A DNA stretch of 64,000 bases, from the NCBI RefSeq assembly GCF_030936135.1, contig NC_082620.1, positions 3,596,001 through 3,660,000 on the forward strand, in the 5' to 3' direction. The notes beneath the pieces were generated by a model. It was not told the DNA's origin. It ran no database searches and saw nothing but the letters and a program-made list of their open reading frames with translations. This DNA is from Gavia stellata. Taxonomy: Eukaryota; Chordata; Aves; Gaviiformes; Gaviidae. The translations under genes were made by a program, and so were the position numbers. This document shows, in pieces, positions 36,561 through 49,049 of this stretch (the first letter of the stretch is position 1; each line of letters opens with the position of its first letter).

Positions 36561-37991
36561 CCCCAAGCATGGCAAGGGGTGGAAGGTGCCAGTCCAGCTT
36601 TAAGATACTGTGGGTCGGAGTGGAAAAGGGAAGTCAGGACCTTCACCCCGTCCCTGAGTGCGTGGGAAATCCTTGCTAAGCGAGGGGAGCGGTAATGCTC
36701 CATCAGCAGGCAGAGAGCAGGTCAGGCGGGTGAAGTTCCTGCAGGGGATGAAGCCAGCATGATCTCTTTTTTCTTCAAAAAAGAAATCCCATTTTACCCT
36801 TCAGGACTGTGGATGAGGGTTGGAAGGGCGGGCGGGGAATGGGAAATCCTCAATACTACCCCCATAAAAGCCAGGGAATCTTAAATGACAGTTTCCTCCT
36901 GCTGTCTGCAGTGCAGATAGAGGACACATGATAGCTCTGCATCTGGAACATCTAGAACATCTAGATTTAGGATGCCATTATAGCAGTGACTCCCTATTTC
37001 TTCCCTCCCTTGCCAGATTTGGCACAGTTATATTTCATCAAGTAGCACATCAGGATATTTCACCTGCGTTGTTCCTAGTGCTCTCCTAGGCTTAATGACT
37101 CACTCCTGAGGAGTCTGGCTGCATCTGTGCAGTTTGCTGCAGTCTCAGCAGCTTCCCAGCATCAGGGCTCAGCCGAGATAAAAGCAGTGTCACAGTGCAT
37201 CCCACACTGATGACATGGGGCTCTGAATCTGCATGCTCATCCTTCCTTATTCCTGCAGCACTTGGCCCTAGAACTCAGGGCAGCAGAGAGCTGTCGGGAG
37301 TCAGAGTGCAGAATTAGCACAGGAAGTTAAAGCACACACTTCTGACTTCATTGCTCAGGCTATAAGGCCATAGAAAAAGGGATTTTAAAGAATATCAACT
37401 GAGCTATTTACAGTTATCCTCAGACCTATACTCTATATAGAGGCTCATGACTAAGGAGATGAAGGGCCAGCCCCTTGAGGGAAAGCCTTTCAGATACAGA
37501 ATGAACCACTGCAAATGCAGTTGGCAAGATGCTCACCACTGATATTTAGGTACTGCTGTGCAGCATTTGTTGTCAGTGATGTTCTTAAAGGCAGAACAAA
37601 CACCCAGATGCCTCCCGCTGCAGAAGAATTCATTACTAAGCAGCTGATTTTTGCAGCAGCAGAGATTTCTGGAAGGACAATTCCAGTCTGGGAAACTGAC
37701 AAACTGTCCACAATTGCAGATGTCAGCTACTTGCATTTTGTGGATGGATTTTACTAAGGGCTTCACTTAGAACATAAAATATTAATCTGCTCACACGCTT
37801 CAGGGTATTAGCTTAATAGGGGTCAGGAGGCCTTGAGGTTAGGAAGCAATCTACGCCCCCAAAATCATGCTTTCAGACAACACGCTTATTTTCCCTTTTT
37901 TCCAATGCATCAGCATTTGACACCGCCGAGGGTGGGGTCCCCATGTCTGAAGGGGCGCTGTGTCACCACTCCTTTCCCCCTGCTTTCTCAG
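36362..37991 (+). other. FBXO2 intron 1 (inferred)
   Basis: From the island donor to the acceptor CCTTTCCCCCTGCTTTCTCAG. No repeat or coding block was recognised beyond the island edge at about 36560. Confidence 0.55.
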
Positions 37992-38017
37992 GAAGCCCCA
38001 TCCAGCCTGGCCCAAGG

Positions 38018-40788
38018 ATGGAGTCCCTCCCTGAAGCAGTCCTGATCAGAATCCTGGCTTCCATACCTGCAGTGGATTTGGTGCTGGCGTGCCGCCTGGT
38101 CTGCTGCCAGTGGAAGAACCTGGTTGACGGAGCTGCGCTTTGGATCCTGAAGTGTCAGCAGGAAGGCCTCACTGGAGCAGAGTCACAGGAGAACGCAGAG
38201 AACTGGCAAAACTTCTATTTCCTGAGTAAGAAAAGGAAGAATCTCATCAAGAACCCATGTGGTGAAGGTGAGAGACAAGCATAACAAGCCCCAAGATTTC
38301 ATAGAGATGACCAGTCACTGGGAATTGGGCATCTCCAGTCTTTGAAAAAAGATTTTAGTTGCCATCAGGTTGCAGCATTTTCTTCTTGCCCAAGTCAAAT
38401 CACTTAATGCATGCAGTCAAATCATTTAATGGGCATAAAGGCCTTTGATAATCAGCCTTTGCAAAGGGCTCTACTTGACATCAACTTTATATAAGCCCTC
38501 AGGGATCAGAATCACATTTGGGAGACCAGTGTCCTCTGCAGAACCCCTGTCCAGTGCAGTAATGGTAGTGGCATCTGGATTTCCAGATTGCTTCTTGCTA
38601 AACCATGACAGGAAAGATCAAGCCTTTCCCCGCCCAGGAGCTAGTCTGCCCTTAGCTCACCAGACACTTCAGGCTTCCTTCCTTGAAGCAGCTCAGGCAA
38701 ATCTTGTTTGTACCCTCCTTACTACAGCCCGTGTTAGAGCTGTGCATGTACCCCGTTTGCCATTATTCTGATAATCTACGAACTTCGCTTGCCAGATCTA
38801 CAAGATGCTTAGCAATAAGCAGCAGTAACCAAGCCTCATAACCCAAGCAGCAACAAATACATTTCACACATCATAGACCAAAGCAATATCAACACAGCTT
38901 CTCCATTTTGTTTACAGATTATTTTTCTGCAAGCTTTTCCAACAGCCACGTTCCCTCTGGCTGAGACCAGAGAAGCCCAATGTTTAGGGCCCAACTGCTT
39001 TTAAGAAATACCACTTAGCAGTTTAGAAATAAAGCAATCAGCATCTCTCCCCAGGCTATTTCTAAGTTATGACACTGAAAGTGCTGACACACAGTTCAGA
39101 ATACCTAATTTCACTAGAGTACTTTCTTAAATAAACCCACACGTACATAGCCATTTTGGTGGGGAATATTAGAGTTTGTTAACATTCAAGTTCAACCAGA
39201 CTAAAGGTTTTTGCCCGACCTCTATTTAACAAACACCTCCGCAGTCTACATACAAAATTAGTGCTGCACCTAACAGCATACCTTTCATGAGCCAGAGAAA
39301 GGTTCCAGTGGGATAAGCTCAGGTTCCCCAGGCCCACAGAAACTAAGACTCATCTGAGTCTCTTTTCTGCCATTTGCAGAAGACTTGCAGCACTGGGGAG
39401 AGGTAGAGAATGGAGGTGATGGCTGGAAAATTGAAGACCTCCCTGGGGACTTTGGAAAAGAATTCCCTAGTGAAGAAGTCCATAAATACTTTGTTACATC
39501 TTATGAGTAAGGCTACTTTCTTCTCTTATTCAGGGACCGAGACATTTTTGGTTCCCCCAGGCCCAGGAGAGACTGTGATACCAATTAACATCTTGCATTT
39601 CAGGTGGTGTCGAAAGGCTCAGGTCATTGACCTTAGGGCTGAAGGCTACTGGGAAGAGCTGATGGATACAACCCAGCCTAAAGTTGTGGTAAAAGACTGG
39701 TAAGTAGCAAGGATGCCTCAGAAGGCAGGCAGAGTCTCAAGAAAGAGAAATAAGGGCAGGGAGGGTTATAGGATACCTGCACTGGGCCTTAACACCTCAG
39801 CTGCCAGATACCCTAGATGTGGGACAGGGCTGGGTCTTGGCTTACAGAGCTACTGGCAGCTCCCACAAGCTTCAAACTGTTGGTGCATATGGCCTCTAGA
39901 GACCAGGTTCCTGTTGTGAATGAGGGGGGGTAGTGGGTTGGAGTAAGAACCATCACAGATTTCCACCTCAAACCAAGGCCCCAGTAACTTGATGAGATTG
40001 GCAGAGCCTGCATTCACCCAGATGCAGTTGTACGCTCTGGCTCTTTGTCAAGTTCACACGGGTAAGACCAGCAGCTTGGATCGCCTTGCAGGTATGCAGG
40101 ACGCAGCGATGCCGGCTGCCTTTATGAGCTCTGTGTGAAGCTGCTCTCAGAGAATGAGGATGTTCTGGCTGAGTACAGAAGTGAGACTATTGCCATCCCA
40201 CAGGACAGCGATGCCAACTGGACTGAGGTGAGTTACAGCTGTGGGCTCCGCAGGTGACACCCAACCTGCATGAATCAGGAATATTTTCAAGCAGAGAGAA
40301 GCAGGAGAGTTCTCTTGGAGAAGGCTCTGTCATGTGTTCTGTAGAGCCATGACCCTGTGATTGAACAGAGGGATTATACTGGAAGGCTACCTTACATAAA
40401 ACTTGGAAACTTGCTGAGCCACCACTGCAGGTGTAAGATGAAAGAGATGCCCAACTGGGAGAGGTTCAATGGCCTCTGACCAACAATGGGATCAAATCTC
40501 CTCCCACTAACTCCCACTGTAAATGTCCTCATTGTTACCCAACCTGGTAGGTGTGACTCGGGCAGGTGGGGTTGAAGGCTCTGTGCACTAAAGAAGGGTA
40601 AGTTCACAGTGGTTTGATGCTTACCAACAACCATTTTGTCTCTCATCCCAAAGATCTCCCACACCTTTTCCAACTATGGGCCTGGGGTCCGCTTTGTCCG
40701 CTTCGAACACGGTGGCCAGGACACGCTATTCTGGAAGGGATGGTATGGCGTACGTGTTACCAACAGCAGCGTAACAGTGGAGCCATAG
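38018..40788 (+). CDS. FBXO2: FBXO2 (Fbs1/NFB42), glycoprotein-binding SCF subunit
   Basis: FBXO2 is the neuronal SCF receptor that binds high-mannose N-glycans through its FBA domain and sends misfolded glycoproteins for ubiquitination. Five coding exons: 38018-38267, 39380-39506, 39604-39699, 40092-40227 and 40654-40788; 744 bases, 247 aa, same exon phases as the neighbouring paralogue. The F-box is at residues 2-47, then FYFLSKKRKNLIKNPCGEED leads into the FBA domain (about 66-247) with EWCRKAQVIDL, YAGRSDAGCLYEL, GPGVRFVRFEHGGQD and VTNSSVTVEP, closely matching mammalian FBXO2. Mammalian FBXO2 has about 45 more acidic residues at the N-terminus. Here the ATG at 38018 lies just inside an exon starting at 37992. 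An in-frame ATG at 37943 would add 25 residues only if that acceptor is not used. Phe229 replaces the sugar-contacting Tyr of mouse (Tyr279); Trp230 and Lys231 are kept. Confidence 0.96.
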
Positions 40789-42247
40789 CCGTGCTGATGT
40801 GGGGTCTGCATGCTGGAGCTGACTTCCCTCAGGGCATCCCATGGCCTTTGGATGGTTTCTGCATGGTGCTGCTTCCAGGCTGTAGAGCATACAACCTTTC
40901 TGTGTATGAGTGTGCGTGCAAGATGCCAGGAGCCACCATCCACCTTTCCTCAAGGGGACTATGCAAAGAATGCGAGTAGATTAGTGAGTGCACCACATTA
41001 GACTCAGCCTCGCTGCTTGCACTGATGTTCTCTGTCAGACATGAGATCACCTAAAAATCATGCAGACCTTCTCTGCTAAGCCACTAGCCCCTAGCACCCA
41101 GCCTGAGCTAGACACCCCGCTCCTGCCTGCTTCCCAGACTTGGGCACCCCGTAACTTTAAGGAGTACTTTGGGCATATTTTCTGGAAGTTAAAGAGTGGA
41201 AAAAAAAAAATGAAGAAAAGCATAGACCTCGTGTCTGAGAACATACCAGGGAAACCCAGAGCCCTGTCACATCTCTGTCACCAACTGCTTCCATGACCTG
41301 CAGTAAGAACCTTAGCTTCTCCCCTTTATAAACAATGGATGTCATTGCTTGCCTCATAGGAGCTCTAGCTTGGCTGCTAAGTGCTTAATTTTTAGTGATG
41401 ATAATACAAAGCAATAGGGATTGGATCCTCTTCTCTTACACTGTTCCCAGCATCCATTTATGAAGGAAAGCGTTGGGAGCTGAAACCTCTCTGGTGTCCA
41501 ACCCTGGGGCTTCATTTGGCTCCCTCGAACAGGCAGCAACTGAGAGTAATTGCTGGGAGAGAGACAACAAGGACTTAGGGAAGTGGGTTAGAAGCAAATT
41601 AGGGAGGGGGTCCAGGAAGAAATGAAAAACTCATCTACCCTTTCCTGGCCTCTGCATGCTTCATGTAACAAGCACCCTGGTCATCCAGTGTGACTCTTTG
41701 CAGGCAGGAGATATTCTTCACACAGAAAGCTGTTGTTAGCGCCACTTGATCGCAGTTCTTCCTGCTACTAAGAGCAAAAGTACACGTCTGCCTCCACTCC
41801 ATATGCTCACTGACAAGACAGCACTTCGTACACCCTCCCACTAGTGCCTCTTGATATCGCTCAGGGCTGTGAGCCACCATCCTGAACAAAGACACCTAAG
41901 CTTCCCTGAGCCAAGCCTGTCCCTGCTAGTCAGTCCTCCTGGAAGAGCATCCCCTTAATAGAGCTGGTGTTGCCTAGAGAGATAGGCACTTACATTTTTG
42001 TGTCCATCTGTCTGTCTGCCCTTCCTGGGCTGCCAGCGCATACATACTTGAATGCCACTTTGCATCAAAGTGCACCATTACAAGTGCAGTGTACTACTAT
42101 TACCTGTAGCCAAAGGAGAGAGCTTCCGAGCTGGTCACTTTGTGCACACCCTGCTTCATCGGGCTTTCTGCGCTGCTGCACCTGGGTGCCTAGGGCACAC
42201 TGGCCTTCCAAACCACAGCCGTGCCAAGCCAGAGTCCAGGCAAACAT

Positions 42248-42253
42248 AATAAA
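42248..42253 (+). other. FBXO2 poly(A) signal AATAAA with GT-rich downstream element
   Basis: First AATAAA after the FBXO2 stop, about 1.46 kb downstream. It is followed 35-50 bases later by a strongly GT-rich stretch (tgtgtgctgggtgtttgtg), the classic downstream element. It implies a long FBXO2 3'UTR spanning 40789 to about 42275. Confidence 0.65.
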
Positions 42254-42279
42254 ATGACACAATTCTGTGTGGATCTTCC

Positions 42280-45244
42280 CTTGTGTGCTGGGTGTTTGTG
42301 TCCTGTGCTTAAGCATGCTTTTTCTGTTCAGTTATGCGAAGTGATGTCAACCAGTCCTACCCAAAAAACAGGAGTCATTGTATCTTGTATAATACCATGA
42401 GTTTCTTGGGAAGAGGTACATGCTCTGTTCCCCGACCCAGCAGCCTGTACCTGTTGGAAGCCCTTGATGGGCAAGGGGTTTGCAGAGCAGCAGCAGGCAG
42501 AGGTGCACCAAAACATTCATGCAAGGCACAGAGGAGGTCCAGGAAGGCTCCTACACAGCCCAGCCCTGACAGATGCCCTCCAGGTCATCTGTATTAGCTC
42601 TACTGTGAGCTCAGCCTTGGTTCTGACCCAGGAGAAACCAGAACCAGTTCAGAATTTAACTCTTTCCCCTCCATTACCTCTGCACACACTGTCACACAAT
42701 GCAGCTTTATTCACCACAGCCTTTAATGCAGCTGACAAAGTTGCTAGTTAATATTCAACTTGCTGCCAAGTCTCTGCCCCACAGAAGAAATGAGGCCTCC
42801 ATCTGTCCCTAAGGAAGCAGTACAGCAAGGAGATCAATATTCCACATCACGATGCAATTATTAAACTGAGCCCTTCCTAAGGCACCATCTCACAGTCAGG
42901 ATAAACCCCACAATTAAGCCTTCAAATACTGTGTCCCTTGAAAATACAGGGTAGGGCCATGGTCCCCACCTGAGGCTTACCTAGGCTGAACTACTAAATG
43001 CACGCAGCCTCCCCAGCAGCTGTGTTACAACGAATGCAGCTGCCCAGGGGCTGTGCCCCTCATGCCAGCAGGCCTGGTGTTCACATGGGCTGCCAGGGGC
43101 ATCCTGCAAAGCTGTCCTGACCTTCTCACTTCTCCGAGAGGTGCCTTCCAAGACACTCAGTGCCTTGCAGCTTCACTGCAGAGAATAGCTACCTCTGCTC
43201 CACAGAGCTTCTTGCAACAGCTGCTGCTGACCTCAGGGGGAGCGATTACTCCTCGTGTTCAGCCACGTCAGTGCTACAGTCCCAACACAAGTGTGTGCCT
43301 GGGTGCTTGGGGGGGAAAAAAAAAAAAAAAAAATCTTCCTTGATTTAGAAATATTTTGTTCCAAACACCTTTTGAATTTTGATCAAATACCAGAAGTCTG
43401 AACACACCGAAATCCGCGCCACACACATACATCCAATTCCAAGACTATGTCAACTCATCTGTCCGAGACGAACAGAGCGCATGAGGTTAATGGGTTCTTG
43501 CGTGTTACAGACTTAATGGAAATAGAGATGATGCATTTTCATAGGATTACAGAAAGTCAGCGTGACTGTGACAAAAGGATTTAGATGTATTAAAGCTCCC
43601 AGCCACTGAAGGGCTCTATAACACAGAGCTTCAAAGGGGGGTTTCTTCTGCTTGCAGCTGTGCCAACACCAGCAAGCAGCTGTGTGATACTACACAGTAG
43701 CTTTTGGGAACGTTGATGACCAATGCAGACGTGTGCTGTACAGACAGAGAGAGGTCTGTCCCCAGGTACTTTATAACAGATATTCTCATCACCCAGACTC
43801 AGAGTATTTAGAAATCCCAGCATTAAAACACAAAAATTGAGTGTTGCTGGGGCATTCATGCTGGAGAAAACAACAAAACCAAAACTACACAAAAGGGTCT
43901 CCTCCCAGTCCTGAACATGGCAACAAGAGCCGCAGAAAGTGCTCCTATTCCCTTTGCACACCAAACCCACAGTGCACCACAGCCATCTCTGGGGCAGACC
44001 ACCGCTGAGCTTAGTAGTGAGCTACACTGAGCAGAGGATGGAAATGTTCTCCGAAACACCCCACACTGGAACAAAACAGCTGGATGATGAGAACTGCAGA
44101 GAGAGAATTTAAGATGTGAACTACTCACTTTTGGCCAAGACACCAGCATAAACACACCTCTTACCCTGGCAGCTTTAGTACTGCGAGGCACTAAGAGAAG
44201 CCCTAGACACAGCACTCCACACAGCCCTTTCCTCCCTCAGCAGCTGGCATCTGACACCCTGGGTAGCCAATTGCATCTTGGTGGCTGCAGTTGTATGAGA
44301 TCCCACTGTAATTTTCCTTTCTACAAAGCCCACCACAGCCAGTCCTGGCTATAAATGCCATTATACTTAAAAGGGTTTTTCTTTCATAATAGCTTCTACA
44401 GCAAGTCTCTTGCAGAGGAACAGAACAGAGCAAGATGGGGCCCTGGCAAGGAAGCACTAGCATACATCTCTTGTCAAGTCTAATTGAATTTTTCTATATG
44501 AAGCATCTATTATTACCCACCCAGGGGGTTTGTGGACAGATGGAGGAGTTTGCTCCCCCACCAGGCATTCAAGACTGGGGATGGAAGGGATGAGGGAGGG
44601 GAAAAAAAAAAAAATCTGACAATTCCTTGTTGCTTGCAGCCCAGCTGTTCCAGCCAGCTGTAAATGGGATGATAGTTTAGGAGACTGATTCCCCCCTAAA
44701 TCTAACAGCTTGTAGAGGCTGGGAATGGCACCTCCTGAAAGCCAGGATAGCAGAGCATCAGCCACACCTGCAGCAGATGCTTCCAGCCTAAAGCTGCAGC
44801 AGAGATGAGTATGGCCACGAATGGGATGGAAAGCCAGTGACTTATCCCTGCATTTGGGCCCACACGCCTGTCAGGAGTAGAAAACCTCCGAAGAACTGGA
44901 AAACACTGGGCTAGCGAAGAAACATCGCCCAGGCACACACCTCCCTTTGCAGCTTGGACACAGCCATTCCCATGCCTCCTTCAGTGCTGTCCCACACCAT
45001 ACAGATATCTCAGGGATATCTCAGCTATCCCACTCCACAGGTGAGCAGTGTTGGCACTGAGCTAACCCGATTCCTGTTTCTCCTTCCATCCAAGCTAGCT
45101 CCTCCTGATGTCCTTGGGGCAGTGACCGCCCTGTCCTTTCTCACTCTCCTTACCTATTAGGAAAAAAAGGGCCTCACGATGCTTTCCTGCTGGGGAGGTG
45201 CTTTGGAGTTAGAGAGAACAGCTATAGTGAGTTCAACTGGAAAG
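42280..45244. other. Intergenic region right of FBXO2
   Basis: No coding exon recognised on either strand. A long A-run lies at 43315-43333. The block 43335-43570 is AT-rich with a texture like conserved non-coding DNA and is listed separately. Confidence 0.5.
43335..43570. promoter_or_regulatory. Candidate conserved non-coding block
   Basis: Follows the A-run. Repeat-free AT-rich sequence with scattered CpGs inside otherwise AT-rich text, 'gaggttaatgggttc' and 'gacttaatggaa' homeodomain-like cores, and no open frame. Function is inferred from texture only. Confidence 0.25.
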
Positions 45245-45584
45245 TCTCATGGAAGCTGGAAAGCATAACTACCTGAAAGGAGGTCGCAGAGAGGTGGGTG
45301 TTGGCCTCTTCTCCCAAGTGACTAGCGACAGGACAAGAGGAAATGGCCTCAAGTTGCACCAGGGGAGGTTCAGGCTGGATATTAGGAAAAATTTCTTTAC
45401 TGAGAGAGTGGTGAAACACTGGAATAAACTGCCCAGGGAGGTGGTGGAGTCACCATCACTGGAGGCATTCAAGGAATGTGTGGACGTGGCACTGCGGGAC
45501 ATGGTTTAGTGGGCATGGTGGGGTTGGGTTGATGGTTGGGCTTGATGATCTTACAGGTCTTTTCCAACCTTAGTGATTCTGTAA
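45245..45584 (+). mobile_element. CR1 LINE fragment (3' end, plus, well preserved)
   Basis: About 340 bases of CR1 3' sequence in the usual order: 'aactacctgaaaggaggtcg', 'ggcctcttctcccaagtgac', 'caagaggaaatggcctcaag', 'ggatattaggaaaaatttct', 'gcccagggaggtggtggagt', 'gatgatcttacaggtctttt', ending near 'agtgattctgt'. It is the best-preserved CR1 in the window. The 86-codon frame inside it is CR1-derived, not a gene. Confidence 0.95.
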
Positions 45585-47380
45585 AGCCCAAGACAGCTGC
45601 CCGAGAGAGCTGAGTTCCTTACACAGCAGACTGCAGGTAAAGCAAAGGTACCCAGCCAAACCAGAACAGGACAGATGCGGTCAAGATTGGCATGCGAGGA
45701 AGAGATGTCACAGGAATAGAAAAGCCAGATACAGCCAAGCAAGCACGCAAGCACGCTTGAGTGTTAGCCCAGCGTCAGGCTGAGTGTCAGCCTCCTTTGT
45801 TTTTTGAGGAAGAGAGTTTTGTCTAACGCAAAGAAAGATCGCAGCAGAGGAGCCTGCTTTCTTTACCTTCTCCTCCCCGCAGCCCTGGGCTCCAGCTGGC
45901 TGGCAGCACCCAAAGCACGGCGCTCTGAACACAGCCCTGTTTGCAGTCCGCGCAGGGGCGATGTCCAAAGCCTCCTGTGACTATGGTCCCGCTGCCCCCC
46001 ATGGAAGGTGTCCTCGCCCCCTGCGTGCCGGAGCCCCAGCGCCCTCCGGGGCGGCGGTGACAGCAGAAGGCACTCGGGCTGCAGGCAGCCAGCCCGGCGG
46101 GCCGTGCGGCTCCGGCTGTGGCTGGCTCCCGCTTTGGCAGCCCGTGCTGAGAGATACGCAGAATAGTTGCAAGTGCACTGCTAAGGGTTGCATTTGGGGG
46201 CCTATTTCTGATCACTGCACCCCGTTTCTTCTGGCTGCAGCTTAGGCTCAAGCTAGCATTCTCTCTTCTTGTCCTGTTCGAGTGCCTGTGGTCATGGTTG
46301 GCAGAGCAGCTTTCACTTGACAGACCCTGGTGCTCATCCCCGCCATCTGGGACACCCCATGCATTTTGGAAGTGCAGTTGCCTCTTGGGCAAGACACACT
46401 CCCGGCACACTTGCCGTGGATGCAGGCAGTCTTTTAAACCGCAACGCACTAATCAGAGAGCAGTGAGAGCTTTCCTGAACACAGATCAAGGCCTGCCTTT
46501 CAAATTCAATTGGAAGCAGTACAACTCACCCAACACTATCCTAGGGCATTGATTTATTAAGAGCATTGGTCAAATCAGTAACCTTCCTTTCCTTGCAGGG
46601 TATCTTCTTACCTTAATTGAGCCCACAAGAATCAGAAGAATCACACCCCGAGCAGCAGGGCTGTCTGCATCCCCATCTACACTGTGCCCGGGCGCACGCA
46701 GCCACTTTGCTACCTCCCTTGCATGCAAAGTTCAGCAGCCTTCCCCAGCGAGGCACGAGTCCCAGCTATATTACACATGCCCTTGGCTAACCTCCCTTGC
46801 AGGCACTTAGAGCAACTCATCTGGAGCTGCTATCTGTGCAGACCCATTAACCACAGCACAATCAGCATTCCCAGAAAGGCAGAGAGGCCACAATAAAGTC
46901 GTAAGAGTGGTCACTGGACTGATGGATCGTGGGGGAACACATCCAACTGCAGCAGGAACAGGAGTGCAGTGCTAACCAGGGAGGGGAGCAAGCTTTGGCA
47001 GCGAGATGCCTCCCACTGAGCGTGTTGTAGATGTAGGTACCATGTTCAGAAGAACCAAGGGACAGGGAACGTGCTGTGAAGCGCTCCGTGAGCCAGCTGC
47101 CTGGTGGGGACTGGGTAGAAGGGGAGACTGGTTAGTGGGATGGGTTGTACGAGCACTCATGGGTAAGTGCATTGAAATGCATAGGGGTAGATAAACTCAC
47201 AGGCATGCGTGCATGTCCACAGCCATGCAGAGCATTTCAGAAACCACTAATCTGGCCTTCCTGCACTGCCAGGACTGGGATGTCCTCAGACACAGACCAC
47301 CATAGGGAACTGGCACAGCCTCTCACCTGGCGTCAAACGACCCCACCTCTGGCTGGTACTGCCATGGACCCCACAACATT
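45585..47380. other. Intergenic region, moderate GC patch
   Basis: A GC-richer patch at about 45870-46130 contains overlapping open frames on both strands (up to 208 codons, minus). None matches a family, and the frames follow base composition. No exon is supported. Confidence 0.45.
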
Positions 47381-47465
47381 TCATAGAATCATTTAGGTTG
47401 GAAAAGACCTTTAAGATCATCAAATCCAAACATAAGCCTAACCCTGCTAAGTCCACCACTAAACC
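47381..47465 (-). mobile_element. CR1 LINE fragment (3' end, minus)
   Basis: Reads 'tcatagaatcatttaggttg', 'gaaaagacctttaagatcat', then 'taagtccaccactaaacc', the reverse complement of a CR1 3' end and very close to the copy at 4054-4126. Confidence 0.92.
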
Positions 47466-49049
47466 TTTTGGCTTCGCAGAGCTCTTTTCAACATCTATGC
47501 CCAGGGCTGCTATTGCATAAGGAGCTAGGAGATGAGAGCTAAGAGCATCATGGCCCGCTGCCCTGCGGGAAAAGGATAGTTTTCCTGAGCATAAAGCTTC
47601 TTCTCTGAGGAAGGGCAGGAGATGGGAGTGGAGGAAGGATGATATCAGAGCTCTGCTACTTGCAATCCTTCCAAAGGGTCCTGAAGTCAAGCAGTGCCAT
47701 TTCCACCTCACCACACACCACGCAGCTCCTCTTGTTAATATTGACACATGAAGCATTGCAAAATGAAGCAGATAAAATCCTGATCCAGATATGAGTAATG
47801 ACTTTGCATTTTTTTGTAAATTAAACCTAATCTTGTGTTGACTGTGCTATACAAGGAGAAATAATGAAACAGATTAAGATGAGATCTTGTTCACTCTTGC
47901 TGAACAAAAGCCAATTAATTGCCAGCAGGATTATTGTGAAGTCTTTCTCGTCTTAGACAAATACTATCAGATAGAGTCTAGGTACTGGTGGAGGAGCCCT
48001 GCTTATTGGAGCGATAACTCTGCCTGGACAGATTAAATACAGTGCAAAGACTCAGTTAACCACATGGAGACTCCTACCTTGCTATTTTCCCCAGTCTCTC
48101 TTGTCAATTTGCACACAGGAGAGAGATGCTTTAAAACCAACACCACCCCCCCCACACCTGCCCCAACCACGCAACCCAGGCCTGCCTGCTCTAAGTCCCC
48201 TTCCCCTGCCTGTGGCAGACCCCTCTCCATCTGTACATCACTCCTGACAGACTCACCGAATCTTTTTTCAAAGCTTTCTGGCTATGAAGGCTTTACCCCC
48301 TGCAAATCCTTTCTTACAGTCCTTCACCATGCTGAGATGTTTCCTCTCTGTTATCTAAGCTAAATCTCTGCTGCAGTCTCTCTGCTACTTGCCTGGTCCA
48401 CAGCAGAGCCACCTTCCACCTATCTGTCTGCCATGATGACAAGGCAAGGAAATCATTCCTGCCTCTTCTCATCTGGCCTGTTCCTGATATAAAATTAGAA
48501 ATTTGTGAAAAAGCAGGGATTGTAGGAAAAGGATCCAATGTCATTGCTCTCCCAGGAAAATGAGGGAAGGCTTGGCACAAGAAATGACTATGGGATTTGA
48601 TAAAAGGCTTCAGCACTACAAGGCACCTCACTTGGGAGAAATCCATGCACTGCTGAGTACATTCACCACCATATGGGAGCCCTAAGCCACCACTAGCCTG
48701 TGAGACACAAGGAAAGATGCAACAGATGTTGTGGCACTGAAGGGTGGTGGTACATCAGAAAAACAGTGGGTGTGGAGAAGCAAATCCTCATTCTAGCTGG
48801 GAAGCTTCAGGGTAGGAACAGAAACCAACACCAGCATGCCTGGAAAAAGGGGAGCAGCTCTGTTGAACTTGCTGCCCCACTCCAACAGCAGAGTGAACCC
48901 CAAAGCTACCCTACCCTGCCAGTTCATGACAATCCCCACTTTTCTGACGGTACTGAGAGCTTCCCACATCCCACCAGGGAAGGAATCTGTGGTAACAGCT
49001 AGAAATAAAAGGCACTGAGTGAATCTATGGACAATTTACTTGGAGAAAA
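47466..49049. other. Intergenic region
   Basis: No exon recognised. Contains the candidate regulatory block at 47790-47970, and a short C-rich/A-rich tract near 48140-48165. Confidence 0.45.
47790..47970. promoter_or_regulatory. Candidate conserved non-coding element
   Basis: AT-rich and repeat-free, with a palindromic CAATTAATTG at 47912-47921 and several TAAT/ATTA cores nearby ('gtaaattaaacctaatc', 'gaaacagattaagatgag'). The abrupt change from the flanking composition is typical of developmental enhancers. This is inference from sequence texture. Confidence 0.35.

Noticed and set aside
35941-36703. Open frames up to 242 codons in the F-box CpG island
   Set aside because: GC-driven frames on both strands, Pro/Arg/Gly/Ala-rich, with no family match. 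The FBXO44/6 upstream extension to 36000 uses GTG and abuts a splice acceptor.
45249-45509. 86-codon frame resembling a small gene
   Set aside because: It lies wholly inside a CR1 LINE 3' fragment.
45823-46449. 208-codon minus-strand frame
   Set aside because: No domain, no conserved motif, follows a GC-rich patch, and has overlapping frames on the other strand.
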